Shown one piece after another: positions 48,654 through 62,310 of a DNA stretch of 64,000 bases. The position numbers were made by a program, and so were the translations under genes. Source of the stretch: Anarhynchus alexandrinus (taxonomy: Eukaryota; Chordata; Aves; Charadriiformes; Charadriidae); contig VUYV01000774.1 in assembly GCA_008711295.1 (NCBI GenBank), positions 75,610 through 139,609 of the forward strand, read 5' to 3'. The stretch's first letter is position 1, and the number at the start of each line of letters is the position of its first letter. Below the pieces are notes generated by a model. The model was given only the letters and a program-made list of their open reading frames with translations. It had not been told where the DNA came from and did no database searches.

Positions 48654-51600
48654 ACATAGTTATAGACCAGGGCATTTCCTGCAATTGATAAAGTTGTTAC
48701 AGGATGTACCATTTTTAATCAACATACTTGCACAGTATAGTTCTGATTTAAGATCAAAGACACATGCACATTGACCAGCCTTGCATATGCTTTCTAAGTT
48801 CACTTTCTCATGTGCTCTCCTTCTTTATATGCCTTTAATAGATCCCATCCTGAAAATAACCTTTTAATAAACAGACATGTAGAAGACAGAAACAGTGGCA
48901 GGGAAGTCTGCTACAGAAAAATCCAGAAGTAGGAGGGAGATCAGAAAACAACTTTGGAAACAAGTTGAAGGAAAGTAATAATCAGCTTAGGAGCTAAAAA
49001 TGGGCAAAAGAGAAATAGTTTGAACTCTGAATATTGTATACATTTTTTTTTCTGAGGATATTTCTGATATTTTCTTTATTGCAAAACAAAAACAAAAGTA
49101 TGCTTTTTACTTAGCGGATATCCACTGCATGCTTCTACACTTGTTCAAAACCCTAGGAGACAAGAGATTGTATTTATATTTTCATTGGATTTTATGTTGG
49201 GGAACTTGTAAAATTCCTAAAAGGTTTAAATCCTTTTGTGTACTATAACACTTTTCAGAAAGATAGTTAATTGTCCCAAAATAAAATTTAAAAACCCTAC
49301 AAAGCATTCTTTCTGTCCGTTTAGCCCCCAGAACTTGTTCAATGTGGAGCAGATAAGCAACTGTAGGAAACAGTGGGAGAGTGAGTGACTATGAACAGGA
49401 ATGAGGAAGGGTACATAGCCTTTTCATTATCTGTAAGTCAAACCTCTTGCCAACTGTTTTTGTTGGTATAGTTTATGGTGAGTCTAAGAATGTCACAAAA
49501 GGTGTTTTTTTTTTAATGTCTGTGTAGTTGCACACAAATTCTAAAGGCTTTTATATTAGAAATTTAAAAGTGAGACTGAAATTTGAATCCAGGGCAGTTG
49601 GTAAATCCGTCTTCAGGAATGCCACAGTGCTTTGGAGGAGGGGGAAGAAGTGATTCAATAACAACAAACAAACACTTAGGAGAAGGCTGGTCCAGCGATA
49701 TCTCAAAAAGATACTGTGTCAGATGAACTTGTTGAGTCCATCAGCTCTTGAGACTCCAAGAGGCCATGAACTGCAAAGCACACTGTATCTCTAAACTTAC
49801 AGAGATACGGGTTCCTACAAATGTGTCTGCATGCCTAGGCCTCTTCATATTGTCTCAAACTACTCTGAGGAAGGAGCTCTTAAGAGTATTTTGTTAACAC
49901 AATTGCTGTGGAGAATTTTAAGCATGTTAGGGATGGGCTAGGGAAGGAACTGTGAAATGCAGGTCTAACAACTCATCCAATTTAGACTCCTGGGGCAATA
50001 TTTTCTTTGAAGAAATCAATACCCCTCCCTCCAAAGCAAACTGTCAAAACAAAAGACCATTTGACTCCCAGAGTTCTCCTCCTGGCATTTTAGCACGAGT
50101 GAAAAGTGTCAATTACTTAGAGAAAGTGATTTAGGGTGCTGTTTTAATAAAAGCAAAAAACGTGAGAATAGCTCTTCTGTTGGCAATTCTTCAGTAAATA
50201 ACATCTTTAGGAAGAAATGTTGAAGGATGCTTAGCAGAGCTTTGTTGGAAGTATTTAACTGAAAATGGAGTCAGAGACTCAAATTCTGAAGATACTACCA
50301 GACCCTGCAAAGCTTAAACTGCCAGCCTTGTCATGATTGTGTTGCTTTTTTAAAAGCTGCTTTCATTAGCAAGTGATAATATGAAAAAGGACTTTAATTG
50401 TGACTAGATAGTCTGGACTTGGATACTTTCCCCAGTATCCTGAACAAGACAACAAGGAAAAAATGTGTCTTTTACTTTTATTGTGAACTCAGTAGAAGCT
50501 GGAACAGGTTGGCATACTTATAAGGGAGGCATATGCATTTCCTTACTGGATATAGCCTTTTATTATCTATCTTAAAACCAATTACACAGAAATGCTATAA
50601 ATCTGTGCTGGCAAGTGTGTTACATAACTGGGGTGTCTTCATTTTAGTAAGATGCTGTATTTCCTCTTGTAAAGTGTGGTTCAGAATACCTGTGGGCTAA
50701 GAATGTTAAGTACTGTAAAATCTCTGACTTTTAAGGAATTACATTTTGTATGCAACATTTTAGGCAGCTGAAAAAAAACATTTCCAACACAGAATAATAG
50801 CTTAGCATTTCCAGTCTTAGAAGCAACTGTGTAAGGGATGTGTTTATTAAATTTATGAACTGTAAATGGATGCCTATTTCCACATTTTATTTCCATTTTA
50901 CTCTTGTACATTACTCATTCTTTTCCCATCCTTCCTGCTCCTCTGAAACACAGAGCTCTCTTTTCCCCTTCCCCCTCCAAGTCTTGCAAGTCTCAAGTCT
51001 TAATTATTTAGAGTAGGGAAGAAGATACCAGGACAGTGTAATTTGACAAGATTCGGATTACATCCCTTGACGAATAGCAAATGTACAATGGCAACTTGTG
51101 TGAATTACATAAGAAAACAATGCCATTTTGAGAATGGCCCTGAGTTGAATACAGTTCAGGCATGCATACCTAAGAAAGGATCTCTGCCATCAATTACTTT
51201 CAGGCACCTGTGTGCAAAGTGCTCAGCGTTCTCTGTAGAACAATGGAATCTTTTAATACTGTACTCTTAGGATTGTTGAAACCATTGATTTACTGTCTTC
51301 AGAGCTAAAGCCACTTATTACTAAGAGTGATCTGCAAACCCCTGAAGTGATTGTAAATGTGGTAACGCAGCAGGCCACAGGCCTGTAAGTAATAAGTGCA
51401 AGAAGCAAACCTTTTCAGGTGCACTCAGGTTCTTCAAGTGAAAGGCTTTGTGAGGTCCCCTTTGTTTTTGTTTTTGTGGAGCTTTGTGTGTTAGAGATGC
51501 TTAGCAGCTGGTATCGGAAATCCTGAATTATTAATCCAACCTGGCAGTAATGAAGTTCCTTTTCCAGTTGTTTTGACTCATACCACCAGAAATCTATCAA

Positions 51601-53436
51601 AAGTCCGTGAGTTTCACCACCAGTTTGCTTAAAGAAAAATTTTTAATTCAAATACAAGACTTCTTTTCCCCTCTATTTACCACATTTTAATTGCTCTGAA
51701 GTAATGGAGTAACGGATTACTGAGTTATTCCATACCTTCTGTATGGTTCGTTCTATTCCAAGATGAAGTGTTGAGTCTAAAGTCATAGGAGAATAGTTCT
51801 TATATGAATATTCTTTTTACTCTTTCAGAAAATTGTCTCTGATTTTTCTCATCTCTCTGCAGTAGTGCAGTTAAACTAATGTCCCAAAGAACTAGGGGCT
51901 TTAATTATTCTTCAACTTGCTAACAAGTGGCACCCATTTAAAATTACAGACCATTAAAACTGTCTCAGTAAACTGCAGATTATGGCTGGTTGACTGTGTT
52001 GTAATAGTTTAATTCCTTTTGTAAAACAGCTTACAGAGTATTCACCCCTATGAAAGGAGTGACTTGATACCCAATTGGCTGTTACGTAAAGCACTGTAAA
52101 GTCATAAATACTGAAATTACAGGCTGATGAGGAAGAGCTGACTGAGATGGAATGCAAGACCTCAAGTGGAAAAACTTTTAATTAAGGCACACATATTTAA
52201 TGTTTATTCATGGGAGAAGAAAACTGGAAGATATTTTGAAAGGCCTATAAAAAGCGGGGGTTTTAAGTTGATGGATTTGGAGAGTTTTCTCCTTCTAAAT
52301 ACTGAAAGCAGAAGAAGTCATTCTGGATTCACTAATATGTGCCTAGTTGAGTTCTTCTGCTTTTATCCATTGAAAGAAAAAAATGCCTTGGCCTTTTGTC
52401 AACCCCAAATGTTAAAACAGCAGTAATCAGACATCAAGAAAGAAAATCTCCAAGTAGATTCTATACTGATTTTCAAAAACATTTGGTTACAATTTTCTGC
52501 GCTTCAATTACAGGTTTTTTTTAAAGTGGAAAAAAAGGGGAAAATTGAAGATTTATGGATTCATTCACTTCCAAAAATTAGGCTTTGAGGAAAATATTAA
52601 ATATTCATAAACCTGTAAAGGTCTTGAGATAGTAAGATTTCATAATGAAAATCTCCCAGGTGCAAACAGGTTGTAAACTGATGGAGGGACTTGTCTAAAC
52701 ACAAAACTGATATTATGTTAACTATTTTGTTATAGTTAAAACATTCTAACTCCTTTATTAAAATGAATATTGTTACATTGGTTTGGTGGCATAATAGTAT
52801 TCCAGGGACTAGACAAGATAGGTTGACACAAGATGGCTTTATATTAACGTAAGTACATCATTACTAACAGTTGTACTGGAGGTATAGTTGTTATGTGATC
52901 ATACATAAAACTAAATATAGTTGTAATATGGAGTTACTACAATCCTCCTACTCCAGTGGAACAGCAGTACTGATATTGTAAATTTTCAGGTCTTGACTGC
53001 TTAGATATATGCTTAACAAATTCATTCAATAAATGGTACTTAGTGATTTAAGTGATTACAATATTCATGCCAGAGTGAACGAAACAGTGTTTGAATGCTT
53101 GTTCTTCTGTTCTGATGCAGTGTTTAAACTGCTATAGGACTTGGTTTGAATTAAGTTGACAGATTTTCCACTGAAATAGCTGTCATCCTCAGCTATTCCA
53201 TCCTACTTAGTTCTAGGGATGACTTTGGGACAGTAGCGAACTAGGGAAAAGTAATCTTTCAAATTGGGTCAGTCAGTGATAAATGACTGTGTTTAAGGCT
53301 TAAGTCAGTGATACGCTGCTCCTGTGATATAACTAGCTGATGGCTAGGGAGAAAGAACACAGGAATACATGCATAATGTCCTGTAACACAGATATCAGTC
53401 TGATATTTTGCTGGACACTGGGTCTCCTATAGAGTT

Positions 53437-53515
53437 CACAGAATCATAGAATCACAGACCTCTGGGTCTCACCTCTGGAGATCATCTGGTCCAACTTCCC
53501 TGCTCAACCAGGGGA
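53437..53515 (-). mobile_element. CR1 3' UTR fragment, antisense
   Basis: The + strand begins with antisense octamers (ACAGAATCATAGAATCACAG) and continues into CACCTCTGGAGATCATCTGG, TCCAACTTCCCTGCTCAACC, the antisense of the CR1 3' UTR. Only about 80 bases are retained. The usual GGTTGGAAGGGA block after the tail is replaced by a shorter sequence. Confidence 0.85.
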
Positions 53516-56500
53516 GAATAAAAGAAACTCAGGCAAAACTATGTGCATGGATATTCCATCATTACAGTTCCTTCCTCCCCTACAAGAAGGACCAAGAAAT
53601 TTCCAAATCCATGATAGTTATGGCATGGTGGTCTCCTATCGCTTCCTTATATGGTACTCATTTGTCTCCTAGCTTCATTTCACTTCACAAAAAACTGTGC
53701 AAGCTCTGATTCTGAATAGGAGGTCATTTTGACTATTGGACTGGTATTTTGTCAAGGTACATTATTGGAGAGTAGATGAAGATATTTTGAGCCAAGTTAT
53801 CTGTTTAGATTAGTTGCCATGGATGATCATTAGTGGAGGATAGTGCATTCTTTTTCTAAGTAGAAATATTGCACAAATACTGTGTTTATTCTCATGTTTC
53901 TTTGATACTTGCTACCATAGGTGCAAAGTGGAAAAGCAATCATAGATATTTTTACAGGCAAACAACTAATTTCAGTTGTATGCACAATACTTCTAGTGTA
54001 ACAAGTTGAGTAAGATAGTCTACATTTAAAAAAAATGAGCAGTTTTGTGTTGATCAGTGCACCAATCAATAACAAAAAAAGTAGGATAAAAAGTACTGTG
54101 AGAGAAAGGGCAGGATGGATGCTACTGATGAGTGTTATTATGTATGTAGCACAAAAATGATGTAATTAGGTCGTGACGGAAAAAGAAAAAGATCAGAAAG
54201 TATGTACATATTTACATTCAGTTTCTAACAAATGAATGTATTAATACATTTCTTATTTTCTTAATTTCTGTTCCTTTATTATCATAAAGAAGATAACTAT
54301 TTAACTATCATCAGAGTTTTTCTGTTAACATATGTTCCATTCATTGAAAGGATTTTGTCATAAACTACTGCCTGACAGCTTCTATCAATATGTTCATCAG
54401 TCATAATCTCTTACCATGAATTAACAATATAAAAATTTTTTAGATTTTGGTCTATAGACGTTCAAGAGGATAGCTTCTTCTCTTGGGCAATCTGTCCTCA
54501 GGGGGGCTCCTGTAATGGCTCTACATGTTGTCCTGTGAAGTACACTGTATCTTAGAGGATGTTACCTTACAGAGGTGTAAAAAGATCATGCATAGCAAGG
54601 CTCTAGTTTTTTCCCCACTAACAAGGCATAGTTAGCATCACTTTGTTCTCTTCAATGTTATGCTAAGTATTCCTTCAAATCAGGGACCCACCGTTCTATC
54701 TGCTCCCAATATATCCTATAAATCTTCATTTTATCTGGGTTTTTGAAACCATTTAAAACTTCATTTTATTAGGTTTTATGTATCTGCCAGTTGCTGCATT
54801 GTTGCTGATCTGTACATGATTATACCTAACAGATTTTAAAAAAACCCATATGATGCAGCTATCCACAGTTGCAGAGTTTGAAGTGCTTTTTTATTTTAGT
54901 GTCTACCTTTTTTTTTCTTTTTACTTCTGTGTTCCACAATCTCTCATGCAGCAAAGTCTTATGATTCAAGACAAGAACAAAAAATAGGTTGTAAAACAAG
55001 GAAGGTGGTAGCTCACTCAGGCCAGTTATCTAAGTGGTTGTGTAGTTTCCATAATACTGCCCAAAACTTGCATTCTGTAGTGGTGAAAACTTACATTGCT
55101 TATGCAGTAAAAGTGTCTGGAAAGAGAAGACTCATCTTGTTACTTCTTCTTGATAATATTTAGAAAAAAAAAGGTCTGCACTCTTCCAAATTTTTTATTA
55201 GAAATAAAGAACATAGCAATTTCAGAAATGACACTTTTTTTTTTTCTTCACAATGTGATAGATATGGCATTGGAGTCAGTGAAAGATAAATGCTTTGTAA
55301 TTCACCTTCCCTCTCCCCCCTGCTCAAGTTAATTCAATAAATTTTCAAACACTCTCTGATCTGAGGATGAGGTTATTACACTTCATATGAGTGTAAAAAA
55401 AGGCCTGTCATGGACTTAAGGGGAGCAGCAATTCATTAGCACATAATACATTAATCTTATTTGCGACCTTATGTTCCCTAGCATTTCAGTAACCAGAAGT
55501 ACATCTTGTTTTCATGTCTTGAGCACTTGTACTGAAGAAAATGGTAATTAAGAGAAAAGCTAAGCTTTTTGCTTTGAGACAGAACTCTTCTCTTTGAGCA
55601 CTCAATAAAGCGTCTTAATTCTTCAGCATTTCCTAAGAAATGCAACATAGTTGACCTTACTAAAAAACATAGTTTTCAAGGCATTTCACTTGAATAGTGC
55701 TGTTTGGTGTTTGAAAGTATGAGGATGTGAAAACAGCAGGAGGAAGTATGAAGTTTCCTTCTGTTTATTGTGATTTAGAAGTAAAGATTAAAACCAGTCC
55801 AAGATAAACCGGCCACTGTGGGTGGAAACTCAGCTGTGTATGGGTACTGAAGCTCTTACGTCAGGAAAGACCTACCCAAAAGTAAGGATGAATGGTATAC
55901 AGCTGTATTTTCCTCTTACTGCCTGGTGTAGCATGTGTTCTCTGTTACATGATGGAGGATCCCAATGTGTTGAAAGTCGGTAGAATCTGGTCTACGTGCC
56001 CTCATCTGATTAATGTTTTATGATTATAGTCAAGTGAAGTAGTACTACAGCCAACAGTAGTGTTCATGCTATAGTGCCTAAAACACAGTATCTGTACCTG
56101 GGGTTGAAAGAAGCCTGGTAAAGAACCCTATACGTTGGGAACTTCTTATCAATTAAGAATATGATGGAATTACAGATAAATCATCAAGCAGATGCTAGTG
56201 AACATGGCAGAAAGTGGAGAATCCACAGATTTAAGGAAAATTCAGCTGAAACTTGGCTTCTGTCTTGACATTTGTTCATCTGTTTTTTTCCTCCCTATCA
56301 GGACTAGCAGTATATTCAGGTCCAGGATTTCAAGAAATTAATGGAAAAAAAATATTAGCAAAAAATTATGAAGTTTAGCTGTTCACAACACTTTCTGTTT
56401 TAGAACAAAAGCAGAACTGACCTACCTGCACTTTTTATTCTATAGTTGGTATATAGCAGTGTCAGTTAAGCTAGGTCTTCCTGTCAGGTTGATGTTTTTC

Positions 56501-56668
56501 CACCCCAGCATTTATTTTTCCAGAACCTCTCCGGGCATTTATACGTGTATGAAGATGCTACACTAATACTTTTAGAATTAAGTCCACATATATATTTTTT
56601 TTTTCAGTTATAAGCTTTCTCTCACTTGTGATTTATCTGTGTGTAAATAATTTAACTCCCTTTACTGG

Positions 56669-57304
56669 ACATGAGCCAGTAATGTGTGCTCGCAGCCCAG
56701 AAAGCCAACTCCACCCTGGGCTGCATCAAAAGAAGTGTGGCCAGCAGGTCGCGGGAGGTGCCTCTGCCCCTCTACTCCACTCTGGTGAAACGCCACCTGG
56801 AGTATCTCTGGGGCCCCCAACATAAGAAGGACATGGACCTGTTGTAGCGGATCCAGAGGAGGGCCATGAAAATGATCAGGGGGCTCAAACATCTCTCCTA
56901 TGAAGACAGTCTGAGGGAGTTGGGACTGTTCAGCCTGGAGAAGAGAGGGCTATGGGCAGTCATTATTGTGGCCTTTAATACTTGAAGGGGCCTTATAAGA
57001 AAGACAGGGGCAGACTTTTTAATAGGGCCTGTAGCAATAAGACAAGGTCCTTTAAACTAAAAGAGGGTGGATTCAGACCAGATATAAGGAAGAAATTTTT
57101 TATGGTGAGGGTGGTGAAACACTGGCACAGTTTGCCCAGAGAGGTGGTAGATGCCCCATCCCAGAAACATTCAATGTCATGTTGGACAGGGCTCTGAGCA
57201 ACCTGATCTAGTTGAAGATGTCCCTGCTCATTGCAGGGAAGGTTGGACTAGATGACCTTTAAAGATCCCTTCCAACCCAAGCTATTCTATGATCCTAGGA
57301 TTCT
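56669..57304 (+). mobile_element. CR1 LINE, 3' end, 5'-truncated and broken
   Basis: A 636-bp CR1 tail encodes remnants of the RT C-terminus. It starts at the MSQQCA-equivalent (here MSQ*CA-like), followed by [20 protein letters not shown] and HKKDMDLL, then a TAG at 56845-56847. The HLEYCIQLW stretch has lost about ten bases. The later FSLEKRGL and EVVDAPS motifs remain, followed by the CR1 3' UTR (GGTTGGACTAGATGACC) and a single decayed octamer pair at about 57283-57303. It is dead and sits in the inferred intron in the sense orientation. Confidence 0.93.
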
Positions 57305-60300
57305 GCTGAAGTTTAGCTTATATATATATGGTAACAGAAGACAAAAAGAGGCACTACTGTGCATATACTAGGTGTAACATTTGATTCATACTGAATTCTT
57401 ACTGCTCCTTGAAAACGAATTTTTGCACAGATGTTTTTAGGAATATAGGCAAAATCTTTATCCCACATCAGCAAGGATCTGATTATATAAAGGACATTTT
57501 CCTATATAAAGCAAAGAACCCTATGTTGATATAGTTTTGTACTGTGTATCATATTTAGTCTGTGTGTACGATATTCTGGGATGTTGTTTTTTAGTTAGGA
57601 AGAGATTTGTGTCTGGTGCCTACCCTCGTTTTTTCTTGAAACAAGCAGTCATCTTCAGTAACTAAAAGGTTTGAGTTGTGAGCTACTTCAAATACAGCTT
57701 TAGCCAGTTGTTTTTTTCCCCTCCTTTTTCTTTCTTCACTGTGGAAAATCAGTTTAAACTAATCCTCTTGTGAACTTCCTTTTGCATGCTAACCTTTCTC
57801 ATTTTCCCTGTGTATGCACTACAAAACACAAATGCATAACTGAAAAATAACTGTTTCATCATCACCTTCCTACCCCATTTTGAAACATCAAACCTATTTT
57901 CCATGTACTGCATTTTGCAGTACAAGGACATTAGTTAAACTACTGTTCTTCCTTCTGTTATCATCATGCACTTCACCTCTCAAATGAGATAATGAAGGTA
58001 TGAGAGTTAACATATTACTTAATCAGAAAAGCTGTAAGGACAAAAATCAAAAGCCACGTTAAAGTGCATTGAATAATAGCAGTACCTCAGAGCCATTTGT
58101 AAGAAAAAAATAAAGTGATATAAATTAAGCTCCACTAAGCTTCACTGTGGGGAAATAAACCATGTGCCAGGTTTTCTGAGCAAAATTGCTTCCTTTATGG
58201 GCAGGAATGAGTCCATTCAGTAAGGAAAGGAAGCATGTAACATCTTATGCTCTCTATTGCCTAAGCCAGAAACTCCCAGGCTTGATTGGTGAAAATGGTG
58301 CTTTCTTAACCTTTTGTGGAACAAATAGACCGAGTAGTGTGCAAGTGTTGTAACATGAGAATCCTTGCCTGTTTCTTTCCCACATATCACATTGCTCAGT
58401 TCCTTACCATGTTCTTTCTGACTGGCACTACTGATCAAAAGAGCCATTCTGTCGTTAACGAAAACTCAACGTTGGGAATTGTATATGGAGAAACAGGTGA
58501 GTGACAAGTGATTTCAGCAGCATTCTTATAGAAAAAAAAAAAGTTTCTACTTTCTTCTGTATTTCCTGGCAAAGCTTTGGAATCCCAAATCCTTCACTGA
58601 GGACCTTCCACAGTCTTGTAAAAATCTTAGGAAAAGACTATCCTTTATTTGTTGTCATTCTGGACACCTTATGGCAATAGGGAGTGTTTCTCTTAAAAGT
58701 GTTTCTAACTTGTTAGTTAAAAATAGTCTCATCCAGAAAATCTGAGTTTACCAAATTCCTAGAACATGTAAACAACATACTTGAGTTTCTGAAATTACAT
58801 ACAAGAGTTGTAATCCATCATGAAGCTCTTCTCTTATCAAGCTGCTGGAGCCTTTCCTCCAACATCAGTCTGGCAAAATTTTGAAGCCTGGCAGGGTGCA
58901 CAGTAGTATTCACTTTCAGTGGAAACTAGCCAGGTACGTTTTCTTAATTTCTCTCAAATTAAGTTTGTTTTCATTTTTAAGCTACTTGACGTTGTGATTT
59001 TTTATTTTTTATTTTGTCTGTGGGCATCACCGCTAAATTTGAATACCCTAATGCTTATTTAATTTACTGCTGTAATCAGGAATAGTGAATAGTTCCACTG
59101 TAATTCCATGCTATTCCTGTTGTACTAATTAAAACCTTGCCAAGGTGGAATGTAGGGGGCAGGAATCAAGGCAGTCTACCAAGGCTTGAAAAAAAAGTGC
59201 TTTTCTACCCCATTACTTGGAGCAGCCCTCATAGCTATTCCCCCTAGCCCTTAGGCTTTAATTATGTCCGTCATGCCCTTTCTAACAGGCAGCAATTCTT
59301 ACTGTGCCCTGCAAGAAGCAGTACTGGGGAAGAACAGGAAGTCCCTACAGTAGAAGGAAATTTTCAGAGTTTCAACCTACTATTTGGATTCATTAAATTA
59401 TTTCATCTTCTTTTTCTTCTTTGTACAGTGGGCCTGAATCAAGGAGAAGAACTTGTTCTGTTTTGTGTTCAGGCTTTGGTAATTATTTACACAATTTATC
59501 ATGACACCAGAACAACAGTTTCCATATATTACCAGTAATCCATTTCTTTGAAGTTCTTTATCCATATGACCAAAAGCCAAAATGTTCCAAAGGCAGACCT
59601 TTGTTTTAATTAATTTATCATATTAAAGTGAAGGTCAAAAGGAAAAAAAATCTCTAAAATTCATAGTGTGATATGAGTTAACTCAGCATTTCTTGACATT
59701 TCTTTATTTAACTCAGTTCTCCCAAAGTTACTGGAAAATAGTTTGACATTTTAAAAATAAAAAATTGCTTTCACTATCTGTCAATAAATGTCAGCAAATT
59801 TTTGAAGATAATTTTAAAGCTGGAGGAGTTGTAATGTATACCATTAACAGAAAGTAAATTCTACCTTGTTTTCATGCCCCAAAATTCTTTCTTAATTTAT
59901 ACTTTAAAATCAGCTGGATTTTTAGACCTTAGGCAATTTTTTAGTCAAAACAACCTTAGTGATGAGAAAATTACTGCTAATTCTTCTTACAGTTATTGCT
60001 GACCTTTTAACATGTAATTGGAAGAGGTTATGACCAAAGCATACTACTGCTATTCTTTTGCATACAGAGTAACTCTAGTACATAATACCCTTCAGATGTG
60101 CTTCTTTATATTTATACTCAGTATGGATTATCATGTACTGACAGCATCTTAAACACAAAAATCTCATAGTAACCCTTAACTGAGTTCAGTCTGTGAGGAA
60201 TATTAACTTGAGCAAGAAGATTGTCTTTCAAACTTATTTCTAATATCTTTGCATAGGAAATGAAGCAGTTTTATGATACTTTTGCTGTCCTGTTTTATAT

Positions 60301-61632
60301 CCTCTACTATACTTCAAGGAGTTTCTAATGTGTACTTTGCTCTCATTTTGAAATATTATTTTTGACTGTTCCCATTTTCCTTTCAGTGCCATTCAGTTCC
60401 ATAAGGCCCAAATGCTACCACACTTGCAGTGCAGTGGGACTAACTGCTCCTTCAAAAAAGAACTATTTGGCATAATTATGATAAACTGTACCTGGCTATT
60501 TAAACTTCATTATTTTCTAAGTGCTTATAGAGGTAATAGTTGCTTACTCACATACTTCTTTGAATTTGACTTGGGGCTATCTTGTTATGCTATGACCTAT
60601 CAACTGGGAACCTTAACCTGTATGTTGGTTGCAGTTTTAATTGCTAACATATTTTGTTAATTGTTCACCTACAAAGAACAGCGACCTAAAATCTCGTGTT
60701 TAATGAGCTCATTACAATGCTGTACACTTTGTGAATGGTGATCATTACATATGTGACAAATAAAGAAAGCTTTCTTAAGCTGGATAGAACCAAACTCAAA
60801 CTAGTTCATCTAAACAAGTTAAATATGAAGGGCTTTCTGCCTTGCTTAGGAAATATATGTCCAAGATTAAGTATGAGTAGTATTAATAGTCGTATTCATG
60901 TAGTAATTTTAAGACACTCCTCAAGCACCTATACAAAAAATGGCTTTTACTGCTTTTTACACAATATATGTATATTATATCTCTGATTTCTTCAGATAAA
61001 AATATGTCTGAGATATAAAATATCTCTGAGTTTTTTCAATAAATCTTTACATTTTTGCTAGATTTGTTAAAAGCATAACATACTGATTAATAATATAATT
61101 TAAGATTTGTCTAAGTAATATTGTTTAGAAGAAATTAGTAAAAGATTTTCCTTGAGGGTTTTGTACCACTTGTATATAAACAATTCAACATGGCAAAATC
61201 AATTCATAAGACTTGGAGAATACCACTGTTGCAAGGTCCGTGGAACAGAATCTAAATCACTATAAAATATGCTATCAGTCTCCTGACCAGGAAAAAAAAC
61301 CCCGAGCGCACTTTGTTGATAAAGATTAAAAAGGCAAATACAAGTAATAATGATCAGCTTCAGCCATGTTGAGTCTGCTCAAACACTTCCTGGACAGACT
61401 AGAAAAGCAGTTCCCTAATGCTTTAAATCCTTGCTTCAACCAAATCTCTCTTAAAACACAATGGAAGATTTTTTTTTTCCTTGATTTAGGTCTCAATTCA
61501 TCTATTAATAAGACAAGGGGTAGAACAGTTACCGGGTGGGTAAGACAAGGAAAAGATAAAGTATGAAATTATAAGAAGGTTATTTGTGGAAGTCACCAGA
61601 ATTTAGGTTTTGGACTGGTCTTATGCAGGGCT

Positions 61633-61648
61633 TTTGTTTGTTTGTTTG
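61633..61648. repeat. TTTG microsatellite
   Basis: Four TTTG units followed by a T-run. Confidence 0.9.
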
Positions 61649-62169
61649 TTTTTTAAATTGCCACTGCACAAAGAGTTGAGGTATCCTACTGAAGGTCTCT
61701 GATGGCACATTTCCCTAGGAATGCATTTCGGTATTCATGTAGATCTGGCTATTCTACTAGGAAAAAACCATATAATCTTCAGGACTAGGGGAAGGGATGA
61801 CATACAGCAATATGGAGGGCAGTTTCACTCAGGGAACAATGACAAGAATTTCTACATGAGGCTGTGAATGAAAAGGACAAGAGAGGTATACATCTGTATG
61901 AAGTGAATACAGGATGACTGTGAGTCACTAATGTGATAATGAATCCAGGATGTAGCTGAACTATAGATTGTGATAGGAAATTATTAATGCTGTTGGACCT
62001 GCTTGTACTGTGACTCATGCAGAATGCAGTCTGTATTTCTGATTCTGTCCACAAAGGTAAACTCAGATTGAAATAGAGAGAGCTGAAGTGAAGACTGAAA
62101 ATAAGTGGGTTAGTTTAACAAACTGAAGACAAGCCAGAAAAAGATAATATGTTTCTCTCTTTGCTTATA

Positions 62170-62310
62170 TAACAGGAAATGAAGGATTTAATGTTAGTGA
62201 AAAAGAACTATTTAAGAAAATTGACATCACTGTCACAAAGGAAAATGGATATAAAATAGCTGTGAACAAGTTCAGGCCAGAAATCAGAATGAAGTCTCTA
62301 ACTATATGAT
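62170..62310 (+). mobile_element. Ancient CR1-superfamily LINE fragment
   Basis: The stretch AAAGAACTATTTAAGAAAAT, then TCACAAAGGAAAATGGATAT, AAAATAGCTGTGAACAAGTT and CAGGCCAGAAATCAGAATGA follows the ELFKxxxxTRTNGYKLAVNK-FRLEIRR order found near the 3' end of old amniote CR1 elements. It is the same segment that is seen in the fossil at 37.8-37.9 kb. Flanking parts are too eroded to assign. Confidence 0.55.

Noticed and set aside
58316..58504. Open frame ending at a donor-like CAG/GTGAGT (58496/58497)
   Set aside because: The acceptor side is weak, there is no ATG start and no exchanger motif. It does not match the residues expected in SLC9A3 exon 2.
60412..60660. 82-codon hydrophobic frame in the inferred intron
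   Set aside because: It has no known motif or convincing splice sites, and its phenylalanine/leucine/cysteine-rich product is typical of translated AT-rich DNA.
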